Shown: positions 45,516 to 57,649, counted from the first letter of the stretch. The stretch is 64,000 nucleotides of DNA from Lophium mytilinum (GCA_010093605.1 MU004185.1:68067-132066), one strand, 5' to 3'. Numbers and translations are program-made. The notes: generated by a model not told the origin, from the sequence alone.

Positions 45516-46166
45516 CTATGGCTTCTCCCCAGTCCCCACCACCTCCCCATACAGACGCACTGGATCCTCGCTACTGTACTTCTTGATGTCCTCGACGAGC
45601 TCCTTCATCTCTACTTCAACCTCTGTTGCGGCTTTCCATGCGTCCAATGAGTCCCATAATAACTCCGCCTTCACCGCGTACGGCCCCTCGGCATATGTCT
45701 CGACATGATACCGCTTCATTCCGCGCGGATACCAGTACTTAGTGGCCAGTCGCAGGTGCGTGGAGAGGTAGTAGTTGAGGTTGAACGTAGCTGTTGCGGT
45801 GCGCGGGTAGAGAACTGTTATTATGCCACTTGGCATGGCTGCGGTGGGGTCGCTCTTCTCACCAGTCCCCACCACCTCCCCAAACCACTGCACCGGAGCT
45901 TCATTGCTATAATTCTTGACGTCCCCAAAGATCTCCTTGATCTCCTCTTCAACCTCTTTGGCGGCTTTGAATGCGTCTAACGAGTCCCACACGCACTCGG
46001 CCTTCACTGTGTACGGCCCCTCGGCGTGCGTCTCGACGTGATACCGCTGCATTCCGCGTGGATACCAATATTTGGCGGCCAGTGGCATGTGCTTGGAGAG
46101 ATAGTAGTCGAGGTCGAAGGTGGAAGACGCGGTGCGCGGGTAGAGGATTGTCATTATAGTAGGCAT
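45516..46166 (-). CDS. Internally duplicated EthD-like protein
   Basis: Single-exon gene of 216 residues made of two near-identical EthD-like halves (about 1-105 and 112-216). Each half carries TxLYPRTA, YYLSxHxxLAxKYWYPRGM, RYHVETxAEGPYxVKAE and GEVVGTGEK. The start is placed at MPTIMTILYPR; the frame continues upstream but without an ATG. The linker between halves reads SDPTAAMPSG. The codons upstream of the start, if read, would give DPTATMPT, so the linker seems to descend from the 5' leader of an ancestral single-domain gene. EthD proteins are small dimers; here one chain could form the dimeric barrel alone. Function is not known. Confidence 0.85.
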   Translation of the reverse strand: MPTIMTILYPRTASSTFDLDYYLSKHMPLAAKYWYPRGMQRYHVETHAEGPYTVKAECVWDSLDAFKAAKEVEEEIKEIFGDVKNYSNEAPVQWFGEVVGTGEKSDPTAAMPSGIITVLYPRTATATFNLNYYLSTHLRLATKYWYPRGMKRYHVETYAEGPYAVKAELLWDSLDAWKAATEVEVEMKELVEDIKKYSSEDPVRLYGEVVGTGEKP

Positions 46167-47588
46167 GGTTGCGGTGGGGTCGTCGTAGTGGTTTGAACCG
46201 CGGGGTGTTAGGATGAATATACGGAGGTGAGGGGGGTAGAAGGAGTCTACTTGAAGGAGTGTTATCAAGATGTATGGATGAGGCGGAATTTTGAACAAGC
46301 TTCCTTTATACGTGGGTAGAGGTATGTATGTTTTCGATCCTTATGTAGCTACAATAGCACTACAGTCATTTGATTCCCCTCAGACCATAATTCCCGAGGC
46401 ACGATCCGCTCCACGGACTAAATCGCATACAACGGATTTAGGCTATCGAGAGGGTCTCAATGGCCGAATAAGGAGGGGAGGCGAATTAGTCCGTGCGGCG
46501 GCTATGTCCCTCTTTCCACACTTTAGCTCCTTATGATATCGTATATCCGTTGTCTCCGTTTCATTACTCGCGGATCAGAGTCGTCAGCAAAAAGTAGTGG
46601 AGTTTCAAATGCACGGGTGACTAATGCAACGTCCTTCGCTTTCAACAAGCTCGATCTGATAATTCCCAAACGTTACGGTGTTGCTTACTACACCAAATCG
46701 GTGAACAAACTCGGCATGACAGTCGGGGTTATCGTTTACACTCGCGACTGGCAATTTCCAAAGGTTCCATCTGACGTCTTATAATGTCCTAAGCTGCGTC
46801 TTGCCTTGATGCAATGGTAGCGAACCTAAAGAGGACTGGCGCTCCCAGAAAGCACCTTATGGGGCTCGAAAATTCCATAGGCTTGTGTAAGTCCTAAGTC
46901 TGGGTACTGTGCTTTGGTACTGTTTCAATTATACTTTCATCCATTCGAAAACCCGCGAGGATGGATAGATCGAAGCACTTTCGGAGTGATACATGGTGCC
47001 ATCGGGAGGTGTATTTCGGGATCGAGCTTCCCGACTTGGCCCCTTCTTCTCTCGCTAAGTCTAAGCCGAGCTCCTCTACAGACATCCTCTCCTCCAATCA
47101 TCAATGTCTTCTGTACCTTGCTCCTCATCGCAGGCGTATCACAGCAGCAATTATCTCGCTCACCAGTGCCAATTCATCGCACACCAAACCGCCAGCCTTG
47201 TTTCATCAGCGAGCACCGGCCAGTCGCCCATCCAATGATCGCCAACAAGAGGGGATGGTGCGAACTCGTGTGCCGTTGAGACGTGGTTGTATTACACTAT
47301 GTGGCACTCAAGACCTGGTGCTCACAAGCTACTGATTTATTGAAGTGCTACGGTGTTACATTGTGTCTGCGTTGTGCCGTGTGCCGACCTACTTGAGAAG
47401 ATGGTGAGGGTGGGACAGAGTGGGGAGGTGCACGAGGCGAGGAAGTAGAAGACCGGCCATCATTCGTTTTTATTCCGCCTTCGTCGGTCCTCTTCATCTC
47501 ATCTCTGGATTTGGTCCTATACTTCAAATTCTTTGCCGCTAGTCCTCGTCCTACCCGTGATTTTCTTTCGGTCCAGACTACGATCTCA
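46167..47588. other. Intergenic region
   Basis: About 1.4 kb. It contains the promoter of the duplicated EthD-like gene and, at its right edge, that of the CorA-like gene. Opposing open frames around 46900-47300 show no motif and are rejected. Confidence 0.5.
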
Positions 47589-50033
47589 ATGGACTACTTC
47601 CGGACACAATGCCGCTGTCACGGCTGCGACGCACTTCTAGATGTATCAGAAGCCGCTCGCATGCTTGCGGTCGAGTCGAAAAAACTCATGAATCAAAAAA
47701 TGGGCACTTATTTCAACAAGGATGACCGCGTCTTGCTCGACAAAATAAGTAATCTTTGCGAGGTCATCTCAGGCCGTACAAAACAACACCATAGCGGGCT
47801 GACATGGTATGGGACGCCTCCACATCTTGAAGACTCCATATATCAGCTAGCAACGCAGTTTGCGCATAGATGCATCAAGTTGCATCTGAACCTACAGACG
47901 ACTTTGATCACACTCATCCCCGAAATTCTTGTCGCAGTTATGAGGGAAACTGATCGCACGACCCTCTTTCGTAACTTGCAATCATGGCATCAAGATCACG
48001 AAAATATATTCCACCTATACCGTCAGTGGATGGTGTATCAACCTAAGTATGTACGATGTCGTTGAGATGAGATGAAAAATAAAGTCCCAGGAGTCGTTGT
48101 ACAATTACTAAATCGGTACCTGCCTTAGAGCCGCTTGGGAGCATATTGAACCACGATCACATGCGAAGAGCTCCATTTACAGGATTAAAGAAAGCAGAAG
48201 TGCTCTTCATGATGACTTTGAGTTACTGCATAAGGTGTATCTGAATCCACAGATAGGTATCCAATTCAAACCTCGTATTTGCCACTGCTTCTCAATGTGT
48301 TGGGTACCTGTATGAACCCTATCCTATTCTTAGATGTCGATAATGCTGAATTTACTAGGGTGAAACGGTTTCATGTCACATGGTGACCATTCCGGTGTTT
48401 GACGACAATATCGAGGAACATCTCGAGTCGTTGGTAAGCTCGTGACGAAAATCTACTCCCGGGCAATGAATTGTTAACTGCTCGCGAAGTCGAATATCAA
48501 CATGAATGCGTGTGGGAAGTTGCCCTCTTTGGACTTGATGTTCGTGCTTGAATTCTATAATTAAAAGTCGAGCTAAAAACCTACGTAGTGTTGGCTGTTC
48601 AAGTTCGCCTAATCACCATTTCTCCGTGCCCTTTTCTAAACCAAAATTTCTCTCAATCCTGAGGTTCTTCGAAATCCCATCTGCGTATCTGCAAATGATA
48701 TTCACGGAGACCTCACAGACATTGAGCTACAAGCACGAAGGCTCTCTAGAGAAGCATAGTAAGCAATGCTAAGGACCCCAAGTATATCTTCGGGTTATAA
48801 CGAAGGATCCCAGGCTTCATATTTCGGTCGCCAAAAACCATTCTTCCACGCAATGATTGGGGTTTGTGTTTGACCCACGATGAGAAACGCAACCATACTA
48901 CCGGTGTATTGCTAGGAATGAGACCTAGAGAAAGGGACCACTTTCTCGCAAGTTTGGAGTCTATGAAAATGGAGAACTTTCATCCCATGCATATTCCAGT
49001 ATGGCTTTGCGAAGCTCAGACCGACAGAGACTCGGCCGAGGTCAAGCGCCATGCGGCTGGGCTTCACGATCTCACTGTGATGTCTATCATGAAAGATTCT
49101 AGTCCTCGAATGGTTATTCCTGGAGAGGAATTAGACTACGCCTTGATGACCTCGAAACTGAACGCCGCTACCTCGCGACTTTCGCACCTTCAATTGAGAT
49201 TTGAGAGTACCATCGACTCTTTGAAATATATTGCAACTTGCGAAGGTGACTTCGGTGAGAATGAAAAGATTAGGGAAGCTCTTCAAGAAAAACTACACCA
49301 ATTGGAGGCAGAAAATCGGGCTTTGCTGGCCGAAGTGCTATGCAACCAGCGGATTTCACAGTCTTTGATGCAGTTCGTAAGTTGTTCCGAATCTATTTGA
49401 CAACGTTCTGAATATGTATCTAAGCCTGACATTCGAGGTATTCAACATGATCACCGAAAGAGATAGCGGAGCAAACCTGAGTATGGCAAAAGCCTCGAGA
49501 GACCTCGCCGAAGCGACAAAAGCTGACAGCTCTGCCATGCGTACTCTTGCGTTCATGAGCATAGTATTCCTCCCAGCAACCTTTGTATCGGTAAGGTAGC
49601 ACAATATCTCTTGCGGATTAGCTTCACCGACACCCTCTGATACTAATAATGCAGTCTTTCTTTTCGATGAGCATGTTCGATTGGCGAGCTCCACAATTGA
49701 CCTCTATTGTTTCCAAGAGAATGTGGATATACTGGGTCGTATCCATCCCGCTTACGCTTATCATTATTGTGATCTGGCAACTGTGGCTGGTGACTTTCCC
49801 CACATTGAATGTCAGCGGACACTACTGATGTTCTGCAGCGTATCGATATTGATCAATACCAAAAGTCGACACAATCGAATAACGTTCTTGCTAAACCAAA
49901 ATCGCAAGACCTTTCCACCAAGTTGAGTCCTAAAAAGGTGGCGGAGAAGGTGCAGGAATGGTCCCGTCTGCGAATGCGAAGACGAAAGCCCTCACAGGAT
50001 GAAGAGGCTGGCACGACTAAACCAGCGACTTGA
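47589..50033 (+). CDS. CorA-like Mg2+ transporter-type membrane protein, damaged in the middle
   Basis: Exons supported at both ends: 47589-48046, 48129-48303 and 48359-48433 at the 5' side (start MDYFRTQCRCHGCDALLD), and about 48860-49376, 49438-49590, 49655-49810, 49839-50033 at the 3' side. The 3' half shows DWGLCLTHDEKRNHTTG, a long helix (IREALQEKLHQLEAENRALL), NMITERDS, and two closing membrane segments with FMSIVFLPATFVSSFFSMSMFDW. This layout is that of fungal CorA-like proteins, although the GMN signature of true Mg2+ channels is absent. Between 48434 and 48860 the coding signal continues in pieces but stops and frame changes appear. At 48851-48854 one missing A would join YFGRQKPFFHA to NDWGLC. 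The gene is therefore probably decayed or contains sequence errors. Confidence 0.65.
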
Positions 50034-50830
50034 TCTCTCTCTCTCTACTATTGATACGCATGGTACTGCTCAGGGCAATGGATGATTAAGGGGCCGTCCC
50101 GATAAGATACCACCATGTGGCAAATTATACGTACGGCCTGTGATGCGTTTTGTGGTTTCTAACTCAAGTATGTACCAAGCGAAAGGCTTCAAGTTTTTTC
50201 ACCTTTCTAATCGCCTTGACGTTTTGGCGTTTCACCAACCCGCTTGCAGGTTCGAAACGACCACAAAACTAAAAGATTCGCTCATATGCCATCTTCTACT
50301 CATCACGACGTATCTGCAAACTCACCAAACTGGGGTACGCATTCCTCAGCAGTCAAAGCCATGGAGTGCAAATGCCGTTGACGTTGAGCGACGCACAAAT
50401 CATGACCTGCATGCACTAACGCCTCCTGCGTCGTACCCCAATCGGAGAATTAAGGCCTAGACAACGCCCAGCCTTCACACCAAGACTAGGCGTTGGCAAT
50501 AAAACGGCACGTCCGTTAGGTGAGCTCGGCGACCTCCTATGCATGAATGGATTAGGTTGCATCATCAAAATCTGGGGTGCTTTTACCCTCAGGGTCTGCC
50601 ATGGCAAAGTCAGGGAGGGTGGTGCAGCGGTGGCGAGGTCACTAGGCACAAGAATCTGACAGGTCGAGGTGAAGGGGTCGACGGTAGGGCAGGGGGATGG
50701 GCAACGCAACACAGCCAGGCGGTTTAAGGGGATCGGATCGGGAGGTTGTTCAGAGCGACTGGGCGCTAGCCATCCCCACACGAACTGCTAGATAGAATAA
50801 ACCCCCGAGCAGCGGCAGACGGCGTCCCTG
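50034..50830. other. Intergenic, no gene seen
   Basis: About 800 bases. Opposing short open frames without motifs. Base composition is normal and not RIP-like. Confidence 0.45.
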
Positions 50831-51240
50831 CATGACGACGATGGCGCCGCGAGCTGTGGTTGGCTGCTGCATTCACCGCGTGGTGGTGAGGGCGGTGAAT
50901 AGGCATCTGGTGCCTGCGTCGGATCGGCTCTTTCGGCGGGCACGGGCAAGGAAACTCGTCGTGCAACTGCCCGGGTGAGCTGGCGCAGTGGGAACCGAGG
51001 CCCGTGTCGCGGCCAATACGAGGCCGTCCAAGAGCGCGGCGTGGCTGCGGAAATTGCTCGCTGACTTGGCCGACAACACCCGCGAGATGAGAGATGATGG
51101 AGAAGAGGGGGTTGTTTCTCGATTTGCCGTGTTGGAGGCAGGACTGGAGGAGCTGGAGGCCTCAATTGCCGCCGCTGCTCTCGTCGTCGGCCTTGTGACC
51201 CGGATCGTTCATGAGGAGGGCACGCGAATGGCGCTGTGTA
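50831..51240 (+). CDS. GC-rich open frames interrupted by a transposon, possible host gene
   Basis: From the ATG at 50831 a frame reads MTTMAPRAVVGCC... for about 55 codons. A second frame from about 50988 runs to the element boundary with regular charge patterns (LRKLLADLADNTREM, FAVLEAGLEELEASIAAAALVV). If the element at 51241-53722 and one TA copy are ignored, the frame passes the insertion site and continues for about fourteen codons beyond 53724. No family is recognised, and a connecting splice is not evident, so this is a weak call. Confidence 0.3.
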
Positions 51241-51290
51241 CAGTCTTTTCCCACGTCCGGTAACCTAGCGCGAAGAGGCGTCAGCCACGG
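51239..51290. repeat. Left terminal inverted repeat with TA duplication
   Basis: TA followed by CAGTCTTTTCCCACGTCCGG and a less conserved continuation (AACCTAGCGC...). Pairs with the sequence ending at 53722. Confidence 0.85.
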
Positions 51291-53722
51291 AGTGAGATCC
51301 GTATACAGTTTAGTATAAGAATCCCCTGTTCCTTAGCAAGCCCCTTGCAACGTTGTCTATTAAATTGAAGCTCTACAGAAACAACTGTTATATATTCCTA
51401 TAAGCTAGCTAGGTGTTAAGCGTATAAATAAGCGTATAAATAAGCGTGTAGCCGAGCGTGCAAATAAATGCAGACCACCGGGATTCTTACTAAATTAATA
51501 AGCGTATCTCTACTAAATTCTATCTAAATTTATCTATTCTAAGTGTAAATTAAAGCTATATAGAATATACATTTACTACTTTATAGGGCCGCCCTGCGCG
51601 GCAATTACGGCCTCTATTCTCTTAGGTATGCTCTTAATTAGCTTTATAAGGAATTCCTTACTAATTTATATCTATTTCTTCTTAATTACTTTTACTATAG
51701 CTTTGTAAGTAATAGGCCTCTACCGGCGGTGTTAAATTTAATATTTTATCTAATTCTAGACGTTCTTAATAGGGTTTAGATCTAGGCTATAAGCTAGCTA
51801 ATTAAGGACCGGAACTAGAAGAGTTAGTATAATATTAAGGCCTAAATTTAATATAGGTAGACTTACTATAATTCTAAGTAAATTAAGCCTAAGTTCCCTT
51901 TACCTTATATACTAATGCGCTATCTATTATTACCTAGGCATTATTATATGCATAGAAATTATTAAAATAGTAGTGCCAGGTTCTTAGCATAGAATAGATA
52001 TACTTAAGAAAGCTCTTAGAGGTAATATTACCCTAATTCTTCTTATTCTAGATAATAAGAGGGCCCTTTTAGCCGCCTATAAAGCATGCCTAGATTATTA
52101 TATATAGAATCTTAGCGAATTTAGGCCTAAGGTAATTAAGGTAATAGCGTTAATTGGCCTTCCGGGTAATATATATACGCTAGTGCCCGCTATAATATAT
52201 TGCGGCCTTATCTATCTATATAATTAAGGCCTAATCGCCCACAGTCTAATAGTAATAAGCGAGCGCGAAAGCTAGGCGCTTCTCTTAGTAATAAGGCTTA
52301 AGAAATAGCTTCTAGGTAGCTATATAGCGCCTATAGCTAGCTTTCTTTATTAGCCTAGCTACTATAGAGGAGCTGCACGGTATACTAATATAATAGGCTA
52401 GCTCTAAGTATATAAAAGTTCTTAACTATAGCATTAATTTAATAAAGTTAATAAGTTAATAGGTAACCGGTAAACTATAGAGGCGCCTATTTTTATACTA
52501 GCTAAAGCGCGTAGATATACTAGGTTTATTATAAATACGCCTTATAGTTAATATATTAGTATTAAGAAGGGCTATAATCTAGTAGAAGGGTAGATCTAGG
52601 TATAATTATATAGTCTTAATTACAATTTAAAGCTTATATAGAATTAGTAGAGGCCTAGGTACTACCCTAGAAGAATAATATAGATTAAGGTTCTCTATAG
52701 CCTGCCGGCGGCGAATAGTAGCGCGCTAGCTACTGCGCACGGCACGTACTACCTGCATAGCTTTACGCTAAGCCTATCGGCGAGCGCGTTAGTTTAGTAA
52801 TGGCGTTAGTAATGCAGAAGGGCTACTAGCATTAGAAATGGAGCTAGAATGGCGGCGGCGTAATGCTAGGGAACTAATAGAGGGCTAAGAGACTTACTAG
52901 GCCTTCTAGAAGGGCAACTAATACGGTAATTAAGGCTGCTAAGTATTATAAGGTGGCGGCGGCGTTCCGCGCTTAGAGAGGACGTTAACTAATAAAATAG
53001 ATAATAGTAATAAGAAAATAAAGCGCCTAATAGCTTTAAACATGCCCTATATCTAGAAAGGAGAAGAGACTTAATTACAAGGTATCTTAGAAGGCTTATA
53101 GGCGGCGCAATTGCTATACTACTAGTATAGAGCCGGCAGGTAGCATAGCCTAAGAGGCATAGTAGAATAAGTGGAAAAAATAAGTTTATCTAAGATTATT
53201 ACTAATTAATGCTTTCTATCTAGAATTTAGTAGTAAAAGCGGTAATTTTAGATAGCTATATATACAGCGCGATAGCGCGTTATATATATATATAATAGCA
53301 GCCAGCTTAGCTATAATTTTAGCCTATTTTCTACCTCTTTTAGCCGCTTCTTAGCTCTCTTATAATCCTTCTCTTTCTCTATAACTACTAATGTTATTAA
53401 ATCTATTAAAACAACACCCGGAAATCTATTTTCTAGCCTTCCAGCGCGTCCTTAGGGTCTACTAATGTGCCTTGGGCAATAATTAAGGTTAGCCGGGCGC
53501 TTAGCAATTTAGTAAGCTGGAAAATAATACTAAAAAGAGGAGGACGGCTGGCCTATATACGCCTCTATTATAATTACACAGAAGTAGCTAATATTAAGCT
53601 TTAATACTGCTAAGCTACTAAGAGGCTTAAATTAGCTACTCCATGCACGCCGGAGGAACGTCTATATTTAGCTAGTACGGTGGCTTTATTAGCGCTGGTT
53701 CACCGGACGTGGGAAAAGACTG
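51241..53722 (-). mobile_element. Tc1/mariner-type DNA transposon, RIP-degraded
   Basis: The ends are inverted repeats: CAGTCTTTTCCCACGTCCGG at the left and its complement at 53703-53722. Similarity continues, with gaps, for about 50 bases. Both ends abut TA (51239-51240 and 53723-53724), the target duplication of this superfamily. Near the left end on the minus strand a stretch reads like the C-terminus of a Tc1-type transposase (PKRIEAVIAAQGGPIK at about 51580-51626). The interior is very AT-rich, with TpA excess, almost no CpA or TpG, and many stops in every frame, as produced by RIP. At about 2.5 kb it is longer than most Tc1 elements. The transposase cannot be functional. Confidence 0.85.
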
Positions 53723-53724
53723 TA
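53673..53724. repeat. Right terminal inverted repeat with TA duplication
   Basis: The complement of the left end: CCGGACGTGGGAAAAGACTG followed by TA. The inner part (GCGCTGGTT) mirrors AACCTAGCGC at the left with one indel. Confidence 0.85.
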
Positions 53725-54206
53725 TGGCCCTCGCGCAGCCGGTTAGCAGGGGAAATTACCCGGGCTAGCCGTCTTTAGTAGCGGACCAAGGCTGTTCAAC
53801 CGCTTCCAGCACACCTCACCGGCTTCCCCAGACTCTTTCATTTCCACTCGCCCACGCCCAACCCATCTTGCACCCAATTTCTCGTAGCCTCGCCCGCCCA
53901 TCCCCAAAGCAGTTACCCAACTGCAACGAGATGCCATGCTCATTTCTCCCCCTGATGCTGGCCGGACGCTATGGCGCCGTACCTGCGTCTGTCAAAACCT
54001 CATCGCTCCCGCTCTCGTGAGAGACCTTCTTCTTCAGCAAGGCCCTCTGTTCCTCACAGCCTCTCAAGTTTGGCATCTTGCCTAGTCACTCGTTTTCAAT
54101 TAATCTCATACCGGCTTCACTCGTTCAGCCGTCCACGCTCTCTAATTATTCTTAATTTCACGAAAATCCCCATATCAACAAACCCCGTACTCCGTATTAC
54201 TCGATA
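53725..54206 (+). promoter_or_regulatory. Promoter region of the GH17 gene
   Basis: About 480 bases of normal composition between the transposon end and the glucanase ATG, with a C/T-rich leader (from about 53971). No separate gene is supported; the open frame that overlaps the start codon is unlikely to be translated. Confidence 0.5.
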
Positions 54207-56205
54207 ATGAAGGGTGCTTTTGTCGCGGCTTCGGCTGCTTCTCTGATCGGCGCTGTTGCGGCGTCGCATCAAGGCCATGTTGGCTTCCACAACCGTAGGG
54301 GCTTCTACGGCTCCGCCCCGGTTGGAACTGCGGTGGGAACTGGTGCCCTATACCCGTCCGGCGAGGTGTGCTCCGTCTACACCTCTACTTACACCGGAGA
54401 GGGAGGATGTATGTTTGACTTTCTATTTCTTCTCTTCCTTCCATGATTATTCAACTCGGAGTACTCCACGAAGATTGGATTTGTATTAACATTACGCAGG
54501 GGTTCCCAAGCCCACCCCATATGCCGTCAACAGCACGGTCTACTTGGCCCCATCTCCCATTCCCACCCCCACCTCGTCCGTGGTCGTGGTCCCCGTCCCT
54601 ACTCCTGAGGTGACCATCTGCCCCACCCCAGGCACATACACCTTCCCGGCGTCGACCATCGTCGTCACCGAGACAACCACTGTCTGCGGCGCCGAGACCA
54701 CCGTGGTCCCGCCTGGAGAGCACACCTATGGCGGCGTGACCACTTCCGTTGTCACCGAGACCACCGTGACCTGCCCGTACGCCACGGTCTCAACCGCCGG
54801 CTCGACCACCACCAGCGTCATCTTGACCACCACCTACGTCTGCCCGTCCGCTGGCGAGTACACTTTCGGTGCCACCACCTCCAGCTACTCTGAGACTGCG
54901 ACCGTTGTCTACCCGACCATCTCCACTTTCACCCCAGGCACCTACACTCACCCCGAGACGACCGTGACTATTGTCAGGACTTCTGAGGTCTTCGTCTGCC
55001 CGTACTCGCCATCCACCACCAGCGAGGTCTACGTTGCGCCCTCGTCGTCCGTGGTCGCCTACGCAACTCCCTCCTCCTCGGCTGCTGTCTACTCCGCACC
55101 TACATACAGTGTGCCTGCGTACTCTGCCCCTGCGCCAGTTTACTCGGCACCGGCCAAGCCCGTCTACTCGGCACCAGCGAAGCCCGTTTACTCAGCACCC
55201 TCAAAGCCAGTCTACTCAGCACCCTCTAAGCCAGTCTACTCAGCACCCGCTAAGCCAGTCTACTCAGCACCTGCTAAGCCCGTCTACTCCGCACCGGCCA
55301 AGCCCGCCTACAGCGCGCCTGCCTACAGTGCCCCTGCCAAGCCCAAGCCCAGCGCGTCCTACGGCGGAACTCCCCTCCACAAGACCAACGGCAACCAGTG
55401 GGCCATGACCTACACCCCCTACACCGAGCAGGGCGGTTGCAAGAGCGCGTCTGAAGTCATGTACGACATCGGCGTAATAAAGAACCTCGGCTTCACGACC
55501 GTCCGCACCTACAGCACCGACTGCGGCGGGCTCGAGAACATTGGCGCCGCCTGCACTGAGCACAAGGTGCTCATGATCCTCGGCGTGTTCATCAAGGACA
55601 AGGCCACCTTCGAGTCCGGCTGCGACGAGCAGGTCAGCGACATCATCACGTGGGGTAAGCAGGGCAACTGGGGCCTCGTCGCCATGGTTGTCATCGGTAA
55701 CGAAGCCATCTTCCACGAGTACTGCACCGCGGGTGAACTCGCTGCCTACATCACCAAGGCCAAGGCCAAGATCACCGCTGCCGGCCTGCCCAGCACCGTG
55801 CCGTTCACGACCACCGATGCCGTTTCCTCCATCCTCGAGTTCGGCAGCGAGCTCTGTGGCGCCATCGACGTGCTCGCCGCGAACGTGCAGCCCTTCTTCA
55901 CCAGCTCGGTGTATGCCGCCAAGGCCGGCGAGGAGGTCAAGAAGCAGCTTGATGCCATCTCGGTCGTCTGCCCCGTGGCCGCTGCCAAGGGCTTGTACAA
56001 CCTGGAGTCTGGCTGGCCCACTGGCGGCGAGCAGAACGGCAACGCGAAGCCCGGGAAGCAGGAGCAGAAGGATGCGATCAAGAACATCATAGAGGTCTGC
56101 GGTGACTCGAGCGTCATCTTCAGCTACGGCAACGATGCGTGGAAGGCGCCGGGCCAGTTTGGTGTTGAGCAGACTTGGGGCTGTGCTGACAACCTCTCCA
56201 TCTAA
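54207..56205 (+). CDS. GH17 beta-1,3-glucanase-like cell-wall protein
   Basis: Two exons (54207-54408, 54500-56205) give 635 residues. The protein is secreted: the signal peptide is MKGAFVAASAASLIGAVAAS. After the splice junction (GEGG|WVPKP) follow about 170 residues rich in Thr/Val/Pro with repeated T(Y/H)T..P/G and TTxxC blocks. A linker of about nine VYSAPAKP units comes next (near residues 275-345), then the GH17 catalytic domain from about 360. The acid/base Glu lies in VIGNEAIF (about 469) and the nucleophile Glu in YNLESGWPTGG (about 570). Related fungal proteins remodel wall beta-glucan or act as glucanosyltransferases. No GPI signal is visible at the C-terminus. The gene lies between two RIP-degraded elements yet is intact and GC-rich. 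Confidence 0.93.
55130..55330 (+). repeat. VYSAPAKP-coding tandem repeat in GH17 linker
   Basis: About nine 24-base units code for VYSAP(A/S)KP or close variants, giving a flexible, probably O-glycosylated spacer. Copy number is likely to vary among strains. Confidence 0.85.
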
Positions 56206-56585
56206 GCGTCTTTAATGACGGTTGGAGGGGTGAGGTGCAGCGGGAGGAAGGGTTGCATATGCATAGCCAGGGAGTTGAGCGCTTTAGTCAAAGGGGGATT
56301 TTGCATATGGGCGGGGTTGTTTGATTAAAAGTAGTGAGAGGAGGGTGAGGGATCTAGTGTATACTTAGTACCGCTTTGTCAATACGTCGCTACGTTATGT
56401 CGTTTACGCTTCCTGCTGTGCTGTTGTACTTTGGGGGGAAGGATAGGAGGATGTCCTTTGGTTATTTTTTAGTGTCTAATTTCGATATTTGTTTATCTAA
56501 GCTGACCAATGTACAGTCGGCTACACGGCTTGAGTAGTCGAACGCCACAAACGCTAATCGCTTACAGATAAGCACCCACCCAAAA
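56206..56585. other. 3' flank of GH17 gene
   Basis: About 380 bases of normal composition before the AT-rich tract. No gene seen. A TACAGTC sequence near 56511 resembles a transposon end but its partner was not found. Confidence 0.4.
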
Positions 56586-56589
56586 ATAA

Positions 56590-57645
56590 GTGTAGCTCAA
56601 TCAACTATTAATTAATTAAGAAGCCGTTTAGACGTGTATATTTATAATATATCTATAAATCTATAGTATTCTAATTTACTTAATATTTTATAGAGCCGCC
56701 CTTAGCCTTAATTATAGCTAGGCAGCACTTTCTTATTAATATAAAAGAGGACTTCTAGTCTTTTAAAGTTAATTTCTTCTATTTCTCTTTTAATACCTCT
56801 TCTATCTCTTAAATTAATTATATTCTATACCTTCTCTTATAAATTCTAAGCTTTATAATCCTCTAGATATTTTTAATAGGGTTTAAATTAGGTAATTAGG
56901 CCGGCTATAGAATTACCTAAACTAGTATCTTTTAGAGGTACTTTAGAGAAGCTTTAAAGGTATAATATCTAGCTCTATTCTACTAATAAATAGCGTCTCT
57001 ATACTTCTTAGTTAGCTTATTAATAAATGCCCTAATAAGAGGTAAAAGGACCTAGTTAATATAGATTTAGGTATTTATCTATACTCTCTTTAGTAGAACT
57101 ACTATTAGCCCCTTCTTTTTAATAGATATTATACTCTATATACTAATAGAGGATCTTCTACTCTTAAATATTAGCTAGAGGTACTTAGACTCTATAGCCT
57201 AGCCCTTCTTTCTTTAAACCTAAAGAGGTCTTATATCTAAACTAACCTTAAAAGTAAATTTATCTAAAAAGCTAAAAAGGTACTAGTCTTTATAAGTTAG
57301 ATACTTTATTAGATAGCACTAAAGAAGGTAAATTCTCTTATATTTTAGCTTAAGAAATAGCTTCTTTTAAGGCTTAAATATATATACCTTATTCTTAGCT
57401 AGGTATTTTCTTATTATATTAAGATGTATCTTCTATCTAGACTTAGAATATTAGAAATTTCTAAATTAAGAAACGCGTAGAGAATACTAGTTACTTATAT
57501 AACCTTCTAGAAAAATATAATGTAATTAAATTTACAGCACCTTAGAAATATAACCTAAGAAGGGCCCCTAGGGGCTACTTAAGGCTCTATAAATATTTGC
57601 ATGCAGTATTAGAGCTCTATAAGCTGTGCTAGCGGCGTTGCAGTA
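56590..57645 (-). mobile_element. Second Tc1-like DNA transposon remnant, RIP-degraded
   Basis: AT-rich, stop-filled sequence. On the minus strand at about 56683-56720 it shows the same C-terminal signature as the first element (AIIKAKGGSIKY-like, compare AVIAAQGGPIK). The remainder is consistent with a mutated transposase body running leftward. Terminal repeats could not be defined, so the borders are approximate. Confidence 0.6.
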
Positions 57646-57649
57646 GAAT

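Noticed and set aside
50416-51165. Pro/Arg-rich minus-strand frames
   Set aside because: Composition of a shadow of GC-rich plus-strand sequence; no motif.
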